Part shown: positions 22,803 through 35,349 of the stretch, piece after piece
Position numbering within the stretch: position 1 is the first letter of the stretch
Layout: every line of letters starts with the position of its first letter
Assembly (NCBI GenBank): GCA_022695795.1
Contig: MU404136.1
Coordinates: forward strand, 62,001-126,000
Reading direction: 5' to 3'
Source: Biscogniauxia marginata
Lineage: Eukaryota; Ascomycota; Sordariomycetes; Xylariales; Xylariaceae
Length of the DNA stretch: 64,000 nucleotides
Notes under the pieces: generated by a model
Seen by the model: the letters and a program-made list of their open reading frames with translations, nothing else
The model's database searches: none
What the model was told of the DNA's origin: nothing
Made by a program: the position numbers and the translations under genes

Positions 22803-24730
22803 TCAGCGATTCCCGCTCAGCTGCTGCGGCCAGTTAACCGGGCAGGTGCCGGTGCAGGGGATGCCAGAGTCGGCCTGGCCGTCGATGTGGGAGCAGAGGT
22901 ACTTGGGCTGGCTCGTGCCGTCCTTGGGGCGGATGTCGACGTTCTCGAACGACAGACCGGTGCAGGGGACGCTCGCGGAGCAGTATATCGCGCTCGCGAT
23001 GTTGTACCGGCTGGTGCCCGTGACGTTGACCCAGCGGACGTCGCTGATGCCGAGGCGGGACGAGTCGCACCCCTGGCCGCTGTAGATGCAGGGGGTCACG
23101 TAGATGGGCTGGTTGACGTCCTCGACGACGACGTTGGCGAAGGTCACGTTGCGCACGCGGCCCGTGCCCGAGTACGTCTTGATCCACGCCGCGTTCGAGC
23201 TGTGCGTGCACGTGATGTTGTCGAACACGACGTCCTCGACGTAGTCGGGCTGCGACGGCGACGACCCCATCGACCCGATCACCGCGCACCCAGACTCGTA
23301 GCAGTGCACGTTCGAGACGTGGACTTTCGGGATAGAAATAACAACATGGAGAAGTCAGTTGCTTGCTTGCTATGTAGGGGCAAATCCTGCTAGGTACTCC
23401 TGAGGCAGGCTAGATAGAAGGGGCAAAGAAAGAACTCCTTAGATTACTCACTGTTAGTGCTGTTGCCCTTCATACTTATACAGTCCTGCAGTCGGAGAGT
23501 TAGATATTATTATTTTCAGTTGGAGTATTTTGGGGGACGGTGAGTAAAGCTGGATATCGGATTCAGAGAATAGAAGGAAAATACTCAGGGAAGGTTGCAT
23601 ATATGTACGGATATATATATATATATATATTCGTACATATTATAGGGGCAACTCAGGGGAACTCGATATGCCAACTCTTGGGCGTAACTAAAAGGATGGT
23701 TATTGGGTATTCAACTTACATCGCCACACGTCACGGTCCAGTTGCTGATGACCACATCTTTTGAATTCCAGGTGTCGACGCCGTCCGTGTTCACCGTGGA
23801 CCACTGGGAGTTACTAGTCGAGCTCATGTCGAGGTTAGTCATGGTGACATTCTCGCTGTACGCCACGAACGTGTCTGTTCAGAAAACTTGTCAGTCAAGT
23901 CCAGCTACTAAGTAATAAAGCCACGATGTTATTATCTATCTCGAGGACCACTTCTAATTCAGTGAGCCCGCGAGGAACATCCAAGATCACAGCTAGAAAT
24001 AGGAAAGGAGCTACCTGATGCTCTAGGGGTAGAGGGAGAAAAAAGGCTGAAAGTTCTCTCTCTCTCTCTCTCTCTCTTTCTGTGAACATCCCTTCCCCTC
24101 CCCCTCTCTTTCCAACATTGCTTAGTCCCCTGTGCAAACCATACCCCGAACCCCTAAGCACCTTCTTTCAACAGCCTCTCTCTTTAAAAAAAAAGAGAAA
24201 AAAGAAAAAAGAAAGGGTCACCTACGCCAAAACTGGCTCTGGCGCCAAGTAATCCCGTCGATAAGCACATTCTTGGCATACCACAGCGTGAGGCTGATGG
24301 GGCGGCCGTTCTGGTTGGCCTGGTTGCGGTTCTGGTCGTACCAGAGCTGGCCGTTGCCGTCGAACAGGGCCTCGCCGAAGCCGCGGACGCGGATGCCGTC
24401 GCCGCCGAGCTTCCAGGCGGTGCTGCGGCCCGCGAAGGTGACGGGCAGGCTGCTGCGCAGCCAGTAGGCGACGTCGGCCGACCAGCGCAGCGCGCCGTGG
24501 ATCTCGACGTCGACGTTGCGCAGGCCCGTCGTCTCCATCACGCGCTCGATGCTGAAGTCCCCCTCCGTCAGCACGATCGTGCCGTCCCGCCCGCACGCGT
24601 CGAAGGCCGCGAGGATCTGCGGCGTGTCGTCGCCCGCGCCGAGCGGCGTCACCGTGCACGTCGACCCCTCGATCGTGAGGGCCGCGCGGGCGAGGCCCGG
24701 GAGGAGGAAAAAGGGGAGGAGGGTCTTCAT
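22803..24730 (-). CDS. Secreted GH28 pectinase (exo-polygalacturonase/rhamnogalacturonase type)
   Basis: Four exons: 24730-24226, 23874-23720, 23485-23452 and 23323-22803, all with GT-AG introns (351, 234 and 128 bp) and consistent phase. They code for 404 residues. A signal peptide of about 16 residues (MKTLLPFFLLPGLARA) marks it as secreted. The right-handed beta-helix GH28 motifs are NTDGVD at about 197-202 and CGDDC at 218-222, which supply the catalytic aspartates. The usual GHG motif is replaced by ESGCAVIGSMG (241-251) and the usual RIK by WIK (278-280). These changes occur in exo-acting and rhamnogalacturonan-type subgroups, not in endo-polygalacturonases, so it probably trims pectin ends. 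Paired cysteines are frequent in the C-terminal third. Which substrate it uses cannot be decided from the sequence alone. Confidence 0.93.
23601..23640. repeat. Palindromic (TA)n hairpin in a GH28 intron
   Basis: ATATGTACG and its perfect reverse complement CGTACATAT flank a run of about ten TA units. The block lies inside the second intron of the GH28 gene (23486-23719) and could fold as a 40-base hairpin in DNA or pre-mRNA. Confidence 0.85.
24055..24078. repeat. (TC)n microsatellite in GH28 intron 1
   Basis: An uninterrupted run of about eleven TC units within the unusually long first intron (23875-24225) of the GH28 gene. On the coding strand it is a GA run. Confidence 0.85.
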
Positions 24731-26019
24731 GCTTCGCTTCTGCCTCGTTTATCTAATTCTTTGTTTCTTTACTAGAATTGTCAGCCTCGGAGATCAGCTA
24801 GAAATACGCCGCCGTTGTTAAATCTCCAGTGATGTGTTGTGTCAGGATCCCGCGAAAGACTGACGACTATACTGCCAACATCCTTGAGCAACAAAAAAAA
24901 GGGGGGTGTGGGGGGATAGTATCAGGGACTAGATCGGCGCGCATTTTATCTACCTACTTATATATAAATATTCTACCATCCCGCAATGCACCTTTACTTC
25001 CCCCTCTCCTCACGAACGACTAAAGATAGATACCTAGATAGATAACCCCCCTCCTCCCAGGTCAATCCTCCATTGTAGCCGTCTTGGGCCTCGGGACCGC
25101 CGTCCGTAATCTCGACCGTCGTTCCACATTTAGGTAGCGACAAATCGAGGGGTATTGCAACACTAGTATGCGCAGGAGAAATAAGAAGCAAATATATGCA
25201 TGTTGATATCAAGCAGGCATCGTCCTCAATGGGGGGGGGGCCTAGGCAGAATTGGCAAGGGAGAATATACATGTCGTGAGAGGAGGAAAGGGGGGGCAAG
25301 ACTAGTCAAGCCTGCTCGGCTAATGTAATTTACGTAGTAGCTGTCTAAATTAGGCGGAAAAGAAAGAATCTGGGGTCTCAGCAACACATTAGGTAGTAGA
25401 TCATAGATTAGAAAGTTGGAGAATGCCGGAACATGCGGGAATATATTAGTTTCTAACCTAGTCTAATGGGGAGCAACTCCATCCAAGCACGCTTGGCCAT
25501 CCCTACCTTAGCTGACTTTCTGCAGTAGTAAGTCGCCATTGGCTGAAGTCGGCGTGTTATGGACTATTCAGGAAAGCTTCCTAAGTTGGATGCGAGAGCG
25601 TTCCTATTGGAGCATTAGGAGGGAGGAGCTTCTAGACCGCCGCAGGCCAAGTTGATAGTTATAACACGAATCACCAGAACAGTCAAAAAGGACGAGGCTT
25701 ATAAGAAAAAAGTTAAGATCAATATCAAAACCTTGTTTAGTCTATTCCCCTGTCTATAGACCTTTGTGCTAGTATATGTAGTTATGTTGCAGAATATTTC
25801 TCTGCACTTAGTCCGTTCTCCTTTTCCCGCCTTTGATCTAGTTGCGCTGACAAGCTAAGCAAGTTTCGGGTGCGTATTGTTGAAAAGGCCAGGGATATCT
25901 TTAGGTGGAGGCCTTCAAGAGAAGCGAAAGTTAATCATTATCCAAAAGCCCGTTTTCCGAACCCAACCAATAAACGCCGACCATGATATAAAGGGTATCC
26001 CCCATAATGTGCAATAAGC
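24731..26019. other. Intergenic, 1.3 kb, GH28 promoter side and malic enzyme 3' side
   Basis: No gene. It contains short A- and G-homopolymers (near 24893-24907 and 25231-25240) and TAGATAGATA/CTACCTACTTA words. The part next to 24730 should hold the pectinase promoter. Confidence 0.5.
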
Positions 26020-28769
26020 TTACTTGAGAGGGTCATAGACTCTGTCCTTGATATATTTCGTCAAGTCGACGTCACCCCACTCTTCCCACTCAACCCATTG
26101 CTCGTCGGGTAGAGTGCTAACACCTTCTCTGCGTGCTGCCTTCATGACTTCGCGGGCGACGACAACGCTGGCATCACGGACGCGCTCGATGTTCGGGTAG
26201 ATTAAACCTTTGTGGATCTCTTCGGCGTTCAGGGATTCCGCTAGAGAAGCAGCGGAGATATATACCATCTCGTCAGTGACTCGGGAAGCCTTGGCGAGAA
26301 TAGCACCGAGACCAAGACCAGGGAACACGTAGACGTTGTTGCCCTGGTTTGGCCAGTAGGTCACGGCATGATCCCCCGACTTGACGGCAAAGGGCGCGAA
26401 AGGCGAGCCCGAAGCGAAGATAGCAGTACCCTCGGTCCATTGCACAGCCTGTTCGAAAGTGCACTCAGCCTTAGTGAGCGGGTTACTCAAGGGGAATAGA
26501 ATGGGCCGTCGTCCTGCACCTCCCGAGTCAACCGACGCCTTGAGAGCACGGACAACAGATTCGGTGAAGACACCAAACGTAGCAGTCAAACCAACAAGAG
26601 CAGACGGCCTCACGTATTCGATGACCTCTTCTAGAGACCGGAACTGATGGCCATTGTTGTCGGAGCGGGCGAAGTACTTCTTGTGCTCGGGTAGCTTATC
26701 ACCTCGGTCATTGGTAACAAGGCCCTTAGTGTCGACAAGATAGAACTTCTCCCTGGCAGCCTGTTCTGAGAGGCCGCGACGGGTGTAGTACTCAACCAGC
26801 TGCTTGGCAACACCAACACCAGCAGAGCCGGCGCCCATAAAGACGAGACGCTGATCTTCGAGGGGTACGCCGGACAGGTTCACCGCGCCAATATAACTAT
26901 GTGGATGATAAGCATGCTGTGAATGTGTATTGATGGGGATACATACCCTGCCAAAACAACGGCACCAGTACCCTGAATGTCATCATTAAAGCACTTGTAC
27001 TTATTCCGATAACGGGAGAGGTAGGCGAATGCCTTCTCGGTCTCGAAGTCTTCGAATTGGACAAACATGTTAGGGAAGACATCGGCTGTAGCCTCCATAA
27101 ACTCGTCCATGAATTCCTGAGCAACGGCCGGGGAAGGGCGCTTAGCCCGAAGACCGAGGTACAGGGGGTCCTTTAGGTTATCCTCGTTGTTAGTGCCGGT
27201 GTCGAGGACAATCGGCAGGGTATTCTCGGGATGAATGCCGGCGGCGCCGGTGTACAGAGACAACTTCCCGATCTAGTAGGTGTTAGCTACAGCACACAAC
27301 GTTATCGTCTCGCCCGAGACGCAATTGGGCCCGTGGAGACTTACGGAAATCCCCACACCGTTTACACCAAGATCACCCAGGCCCAGGATGCGAGATCCGT
27401 CAGTTACCACACAGATTTCGGGGTTAGGGTACGGCCAATTGCGGAGAATAGTCCTGATTGACTTTCGCTGCTTAATCGAAATGTACAATGCTTCCGGACG
27501 GGTGTACAGAGTTGAGTACTGCAGGCAGACGTCACCAATGGTCGGGGTGTAGACCAAGGGCAGGAGATCGCGGACATTGTCAATCAGTACGCGATAGAAG
27601 AGGTCAAAGTTTTGGTCCTTCAACGATGACAAATACAGATACTTGTCAATATTGGTGGGCCTCGAATTGATCATCTTCATGCACCTCGCGACCTGGGTCT
27701 CGACGCTCTCCATGGCGTGCGGTATTAGACCGGTCAAGTTCTTGGACACGCGCTCCTCCGGGGTAAAAGAAAGGCCTTGAAAGGACATAAGTTAATTACT
27801 TTTTCCTTCGGTTTCTCCCCTCTTTGCCATTTATTATTTTAATATAATAAACAGGGAGAGGGAGAGATAAGAAAAAGGTTAGGGTTTAGGTGAGAAGGTT
27901 TATAAGGCCGTACCTTTGTTCCAGAGGGGTTCACGCAGGACCTGATAACCGCCAGCGGCCGACTTTGGGACGTAGTCTGTGGTCCGATACTGGCGAACCT
28001 CGCCGTAGTGGTCTTGGGCATAGCCTCTAAGTCCGTCGAGGGCGGCCATCTTCATAGACTGTTCGATTGCAGTGACGTCGACAGTGGACATGGGGTTGAG
28101 GGAGGATGTCCGGCGTTGTAGTGACAAGGACAGGCGCTTGTTGGAGACGGAAGATTGGGAAGAGCGGGTAGAGAATGTTGAAGGGGAAGAGGAGCGAGGA
28201 GTCGATATATCCGAACTGGCGGTGGTATAAGTATTATACGCCATTGGACGAGCTGGGGTGTGGGACAGCAGAAAAGAACAATTAATATCAGGTCGAGGAA
28301 TGGCACCACCCGAATTAGTGGGAGGACTGGGGCGGGAGTTGGTGTCGGTACTAAGCCCGATGGCTGCAGGCGTCGTCAATTGGGGTTCTGAAAGTGAGTA
28401 AGGCACTGGCTCAGGCTCAGGTTCAGGTTCAGGTCCGGGTTCAGGCTCAGGCTCTCGCTTTCGGATGCCACTACCAGTAGTGCTGCTAGAGAATAGTCCG
28501 GGATGCGAAAGACAAGGTTCGGGAAGGTGGTTGTGCTTATTACTACCCGACGATATAAGTCGAATGAGATGTCTAATGTCTAGTCGTCCGGTCCTGTTGA
28601 TGATGACAGGCGGGCTTCTAAATAATAACCAGGCACTGGCACGAGGCGCCAGTCCGAACACCCCAGCACGGGCGTTCCGGGTGCTGAGACCTCGTCCTTT
28701 TGCCATCCAGCAGCGACACGGGGGATTGGTGCAATAGGCTGGTTTCGTTGGGGTTTCAAAGAGCATCAA
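26020..28769 (-). CDS. MAE1: NAD-type malic enzyme (oxaloacetate-decarboxylating), probably mitochondrial
   Basis: Malic enzyme converts L-malate to pyruvate and CO2 with reduction of NAD(P). Exons 28769-27914, 27775-27345, 27272-26947 and 26896-26020 join in frame for 829 residues from the most upstream ATG. Family motifs are YTPTIGDVCLQYS (catalytic tyrosine), the metal-binding region FEDFETEKAF followed by FNDDIQGTGAVVLAG, the dinucleotide loop FMGAGSAGVGVA, and SNPLTKAE. Yeast Mae1 has about 670 residues, so the start is uncertain. ATG 28703 opens an Arg-rich, acid-free leader typical of mitochondrial import. ATG 28244 gives 654 residues and ATG 28091 gives 603. Between the first two lies a PE repeat. 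The catalytic core is intact. The NAD preference is inferred from likeness to fungal NAD enzymes, not proven. Confidence 0.93.
28406..28454 (-). repeat. Hexanucleotide repeat coding for Pro-Glu in malic enzyme leader
   Basis: Near-tandem GGCTCA/GGTTCA units on the plus strand. On the coding strand they encode EPEPEPGPEPEPEPEPVP in the N-terminal extension of the malic enzyme. If translation starts downstream at 28244, this repeat would be in the 5' leader instead. Confidence 0.8.
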
Positions 28770-31700
28770 GAATCTTCCTCAATTCCCGCGCCTGTGTGTG
28801 TGCGATTGTAGAACGGGTGATCGGCAAGTTACGGAACGAAAAGCGACTTGGATCGTCTTCGACTTCGCCCAAATACGAGCGCTAAGGAAAGGGGGGCAAA
28901 AAGGTGTGATGGGAAACTGGGCACGGTATTCGATTTGAAGATGATTTCCGTCTTGGAATTTAATAGCCGTAATACATATAATATAACAGCCTGCCCACGC
29001 GCACCTTAGTTATGCTGGCGCCTTCGATGTAAGAGCAGATGACTGTGAACCGTGAACCTTAGTGTTGTATGCCCGAGAACGGCAACCGATCCGGGGCTTG
29101 TCGATATGGCGAAATTGGCGTCGCCATATAAAATAAAACAGGAATCAACGGATGGATCAAACCGCTAGGTTTAGGACGTTAGGTATCAAGCCGATTGCTT
29201 AATTTCCGACTTTTCTTCTTCGAACCTTCTTCGAAGACGATTATGATGGCATTGTCTTGCGACATAACGTGTCTTCGTAGCACAGCCATCATATCAGATT
29301 CAATTACAGGTCGAGGTTCAACAGCAGCACTAGTGGCGTCCTCCTGTTGTTCCTTAACTTTTTTTTCTTTTCTTTTTCTTTTTTTTCTTCTTCATGCCTG
29401 ATCAAGAGGGGAAAAAAACTTTTGTTGGGACCCGGTCGACGGCGCTTGGGAAATATAGTAAATGAAAGTTGAACGTATCGGTGAAAATCAAGAGACCACT
29501 AGGCTCATACCAGCTAGTGCAAGATGAATTGATATAAAGGAGAGTGTACACCACATTGTTAGTTACCTAAAGTCCCGTCGACGTATTCTGACCGGTAGGA
29601 ACAGAGCATGCAGTCATGATGACAGGATGAGTCTCACCGTTGACCGTAGTTGAGCTAATAAGACGCAGTTGTACATCTGTAGTTGTAGTTGGGATGGAAG
29701 ATTGGACGTATGCAAGTAAATGCAGCCTACAGCCGGGTTTGGGGGTTGGGGGTGCCGTCGGGATGGGAGTGATCCTCGAATGGGAAAGAAGTATGCATTT
29801 TAGTCAGGTCCGGAGTCCCTACCACTGGCAGTAGGTAGTACGTAGTACCTAGTGTACAACCTAGTGTGCTCGCGCTAATGTTACACATCGGATTGGTCTG
29901 CGCTCATCAAAATTTGAGTGGTTTGACTTGTCAATTGTTGGCAACCTCGAACTCTAAACTCAAGAGACTACCTACCTACGTGTATGTTCAATTCTAGATA
30001 CTAGACATTTGGCGTACATAACATGTAAGCCAGAGAGAGTCTCTTGCAACTCATGCACATAATCCATACCGGTAATCAATTATACCTACTTACCTATAAT
30101 ATGTTGATCGCATAGTATTTCTCTTCGCAATGTTCTTGAACGATCAACGAAAGACAAATCAATACACTATGTAAGTGACCTTTGACATGTCCGTAGCCTC
30201 CGGCTCTAGACCTTTTTTTTTACCCCAAAAAAGGGGAGTCACGCACATTGCAGGTCCGGTCCGGGACGCGACCTTACTAAGTGGGACCCTTAGAATAGTG
30301 TAGGCTACCCCAAGGGCCAAGGAGTCCCAGTTTTGTACACTAGGTAGCAGGATAACTCAGTACACTAAGCCCGTTACAACTTTGGGGAACCATATTACAT
30401 ACATACATGGTGTTTATATCGGGGTCCGATGCCTGCCGGCATCTTAGTGTGGTTTTTCTCTCGTCTAGTCGGGCTTGAGCAAGGAATCAGAGACAGGGAA
30501 GGGGGAAAAGAAAAGAGAAAAAAAAAGAAAGAAGAAGAAATAAGCGTTGACCGAGTTGCCGAGCTGGAAGGTGTTCCTTCGGAATTCGGACGAAGAAATA
30601 GGTACGTACCTATACTCTGCGTGCCTGCCGTTCCCAACTTGGCAGTATCCGATTCAGCCCAAAACTGAAACATGGGGCTGGCGATGGGGCTGAGACCCGA
30701 TTTCTCCCGATCCGCCCACGAGGCATCGACAATCCTGGCTAGATCCACAGTCTAGGGGTCTCAGGGGGGCCCTAGGGCCTTAGCACAGGGCGGATAGGGT
30801 TACCGTCAGGAGCTTGTCGTTTTCAACTTGAACTTCATGACTTTTTCCTCCCATCAACTTCTTGTATTTGTATGTGGTTTATAATGCACACGCTGTACGT
30901 GCGAAGCATCTCAAACGCTCCGTCTCGTATCACCATTTCTCGAAACATATCATTGTTGGGATCTACCCAAGCACCCCGAGCACCCCAAGCACCCAGCCAG
31001 CTCCTGGCGCTCTGGAATATTCTGGCTGCCCCGTTTCCCATCTCCCATTCTCCATTTAGCGAAACCCCGCAGCTCTCAAACATGAACACCGATTTGATGT
31101 TCACGATGCGCCGCTTTAAGTCATGACCCAAGAACCACTCTACACAACCAGAACCAGAAGTAGTACAATCTCGCCACCGAGGTTGCACGCCGTAAGCACT
31201 CCCACCGTGATTACGTAGGGTACACTCCGCAATCGGTATGTACGAGGGGCCAAGAGCAGGTAAAGGTAGAGAGCCAGAACGTTGCGGGACCGCAGTAATG
31301 CCCACTACTGATACGATACTCTTTTGAGGGTGGGGAGGCACCTGATCAATGATTTCCCATACCCGTTTTTCTATCCTATAGTAGGAGAAGGGAAAAGGAA
31401 AGGGGGGGGAAAAGAAAGAAAAAAAAGGAAAAAGTGATACGTGCAGCGAGATGAGATCTCCAACATCCATTATGCGCCCAGGCAACCCCCGTGTCCCATC
31501 ATCGTGACAAGTTATAGGTAGGTGAAATGGCCGGCGAATCTGATCGCCATAACTTGCCCGCGAGATCGCCCGCGCCTCCCATTATGCTTGCACAGGTTCT
31601 CCAGTTTGGCGTCACATTACAGCTCGTCTATCGTTACAGTGTCTTAGAGAGGAAAAGTCTTGATCTGTCTTGGCTTTTAAGCTTAAATCTTTCTTTTCTT

Positions 31701-34700
31701 TTCTTCCCCCCTCCTCTCTCTGTCTCTCTCACAGACAGCGTCGCAACCCGCTCGGTAGACGGATCAACATCGAAACAGCGCCACCCAATCACAGGCCCAA
31801 TTCGTAACGTCTGATAACATCGGGACTATTATACTGGGGCAAGCTCGGTTATTAGAGAAAGTACCTACAGATCGTGTTATCAACCCTCAGGCAACGTGCG
31901 ATCCTTATCTAGAGCCCCGTCTGTAAGTCGATATTGCTACGTCTGCGTAAAATTCAACACTTTCGGCTGTTGGGCAACCGTGAGTAGTAGGCAGGTAGAA
32001 CTTCCACGGTGCGGCTAAATGTGAGACGGAGCAGCGAATACAGCTCCGAGAAAATGGGGTTGCCGGTGTACCTGTTCAACTCTAAATTACACATCTCGCA
32101 TCTGTATAGCCGAGATAGTGTTATGTGTCTGTCTCCCTGGGTAACGACCGAATCTATCATATGCCTGCTTATAGGTAGTACCAATATCATTGCAGTATTC
32201 TCCTAACCTACCGCGTTCCACGACATCTTGACAAGCGTTACTAAGACCCGTCCCACCTAGATTCCGATACTACCCTAAACGTCTGGTTTGTGGGCAAAAG
32301 AACTTCTGGAGCTTCGGCTGTGACTTTGTCATCATGTCTCGACCACTTCTGTGTTCAAGGATGATACATAGGTAGGCATATTCTATTAAGTATACACATC
32401 TTTACACCATATGCCGTGGCTCCGATATTAGGAGATAGTATATTCTGAGGCGCAACAGCGGGACATACACCGAAAATATCTTAAGACCGCTGAAGATACT
32501 ACTGTATGTGGTGATCGTAGAGATTTACGGTGGTAATATGGGAAGCCAATTATATCTCACTTCGATGTTTATTTATACAAATGTTCTGCGTGTGACGGCT
32601 AGCTGTAACAATTTACAGGTGTCTCCAACCTATATGTATATATCGTTCAGTGAGTACTATCATCAATTATACAAACGCTGTCGGTTCTTTTGTTCTACCC
32701 GCGTAAGGGAAGGCGGGGAGATGCAAGGTTCGAACAGGGCAGTCTATGTTACTTTCATATGTCAAGAGAAGTCCCAATGTGTACCCCCAACAGCCAACAT
32801 AATTGCGCTAGAAGTGTGGTGGCCAGATGTTATGGACCAGGGGACAGGAGGCGGGAGAGCGGTTTCGGAGCGGGAATGTACATATGTATGTATGTCTTAA
32901 CTGGCTATTATACTCCGAATCTCTAGGAGGCTCTGTCAACCGATTGGTCTACATCTCAATGGCAACCTCTGCTTTATTCTCTAGGTAGGCTGGTTTACCT
33001 TTTATACACCTCTCGGTTTCCCTAGACGATCAGATTCCCAATTATTATAGCATGCAACGCTACGAAGAGCCCATATCAAATACCCCCTGCTATGTTCACG
33101 TAGAAGATATTAACCACTCGGGACACCTAATTCTTTCAGCCTTATGATCGCCTCCTGACGTATATATCGGCTTTTTTTCAGGAGTATCATGGAGTCCTTT
33201 TCTGAAGTTGCAGATAGGCTAGATGCTAGACGAGTTAAGGATGGATGGCCATGGGATAGACTGCAAACAATAGGGCGCGTAACTTGAATAGATTCTGCTA
33301 ATTGACTCATATCCCTTTTAAAGTTCATCACCCATTGCTCGCCTTCACTAGCTCGCCGATAAAAGAGCTCCTCCAGCTTCTCCATATAGAACTTCTCTTT
33401 TTCGCTCTATCGGCCGAGAAAAAGTTTTTAAATAGTCTGGAAGACATCCTGGGTGGGAGCTAAAACCCCTGGGGGTTTTGAGGGCTTCTTCGATATCTTT
33501 TGTATCCCATTGTCCAAAATATTACCTAGAGCCACAGGATGTTCTCCGGGACTCTTTCCAGCGCTTAACTCCATTGACCCAGGATGTTGCTATGAGCAGC
33601 CGTGCCCCGGGGCTCAAGGTTCTACCTTTCCCAACACCCCCCTTCGGCATGTCTGGCCACGGGAAACGGCATTCGAGCCTTACCAAGCTTGATACGCTGT
33701 GGTCATTCTCCTCACAGACATATCCAGCCCGAAGTCGGAATGCACTAATATGGCAGTGTCAGCCCCGTGTTGCTTGCTTCGAAATAACGGCTCCATGACA
33801 TGGAAAGTCGGCAACTGGGTGACTGGACCAAGGACCCATGGCCATTATTAGATGCTCGGTACTATGGACAACCGACGTCGGCTCGTTGTCTGCTGCTACG
33901 GCAAAAGGGAACGATCAATCAATCGTGATTGTGAGCTGGCTTGTCTTTCCGGGACATTTCTTTGAGAAACAGGTAGATATAGAGGCGGAATCTGCATCTT
34001 TCTTGATTTCAAAGTCGCTAGCGTCAGGATCCACGCCTTCTCGCTCACCAGCGTATGGTCTCAAGCCTGAATAGAAACCTTCCCAGCGCATATTTAGTGG
34101 CTTCCCTGGTGGTTAGTTAAGCCATACCACCAGACGAGAACTTGACAAGTAAGCAAAGCAATCATCAGGAGTTCTCGAGCCAGGCGCTTGAATAACCTAT
34201 CAGCAATGTGACAGATCGTGTGCTCTGCTCGCTGTTATCCTGTCACCTTTAGTACTTTCCCGGGTTCGCTCAGCCCCTCACTCATGATAGTATCAAATTC
34301 ACCCATACCTTTGGAACTATCTCTTCTCGGTATCTATGCTCACGGGGTTGATTCCCACGCGAGAAGCTATAGTACGCCAAGATCCACCAGGTCGACGAGG
34401 CTGGGTCAGAACACCGAGGACAGATGAGATACCTACAATTGGCATCATTATAAATCCCCGAATCAGTAAACATCTCGAAGTCGATGACACCGTGTGCTTC
34501 TAGTAAGCTGAGCCCAGGTAGCAAGCACATGGCAGTCACCGGTGCTCATCGGGGAGGGATATGGCGAAGGCTAGGCGGACCACCGTTGATCCCAACGAAC
34601 TAGAGTCATCTGTATCCTGCCCATGGCATTTTTGGGTAGCCGGAAGATTTAGAGTTCGTCGAAGTTCTGCTAGTCGTTGCTCCAGTTGTCAGCCACGATA

Positions 34701-34931
34701 GACCGACTGAGTAAGGACTTCCTTTATGAAGGAAGAAAGGAGCCAAGACGACAGATGAAGCTTCCATCCGACTAAACATGGTCAATGTACTATTACTATA
34801 ATCAAACTCTTGCTTTGTATCGCGACTAATACACGGATTTTCTAGTCTGACTTGTCATCACAAAAAATACCGCGACTCTAGCATGCTTATACTCCGGATC
34901 ATTTCCCACGATATCCTTCTTAACTGTAAGA

Positions 34932-34976
34932 CGTCGGTTTTTTTTTAACGCCAAGTAGAGTTAAAAAAACCGGACG
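34932..34976. repeat. Hairpin with T-run/A-run arms
   Basis: Left arm CGTCGG, nine T, AAC at 34932-34949. Right arm GTTAAAAAAACCGGACG at 34960-34976, its near-perfect reverse complement. The arms are separated by a 10-base loop. It stands alone in non-coding DNA. It could be a decayed end of a small inverted-repeat element or a structured transcript. Confidence 0.7.
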
Positions 34977-35325
34977 ACTAGCCATTACGAGGACCTTATT
35001 TTGTTAATAAGCACAAATTTTGATAACTCTATTCTGTAAGCAATATTTTTCTAGACTACTAGACCTGAAACTTAGGGTAGAGTGACAGTAGGATAGGATC
35101 ATCCAACGGGGATACCTATGGTTCACATCTATCGACGAACACTCAGGTCGTTAGCTAAAACCCAACGGCCTACCTATTTCAAGAGGTGCTTGCTTTGACA
35201 GTTAATAATTACCCAAAACAAAAGAGCCCCATATACCTATCATGCTTCGGTGTATAGGTGCCCTCTAGATGGAAACTTGTCATCTGCACCAATTCCGTAC
35301 CAGGAGGTTAACTCTAACCTTAACC

Positions 35326-35349
35326 CCACCCCCCCCCCCCCCCACCCCC
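35326..35349. repeat. Poly-C tract
   Basis: An almost pure C run, broken by single A residues, in intergenic DNA. The complementary strand is G-rich and could be prone to slippage or quadruplex folding. Confidence 0.85.

Noticed and set aside
30835..31485. 216-codon minus-strand frame in the gene desert
   Set aside because: No domain, an aromatic and Pro-rich start from a purine-rich tract, and no splice or promoter support. Could be an orphan gene, but not supportable from sequence.
33110..33385. Minus-strand frame of 91 codons with charged, helical-looking composition
   Set aside because: It is isolated, without recognisable domain or extending exons; at most a gene remnant.
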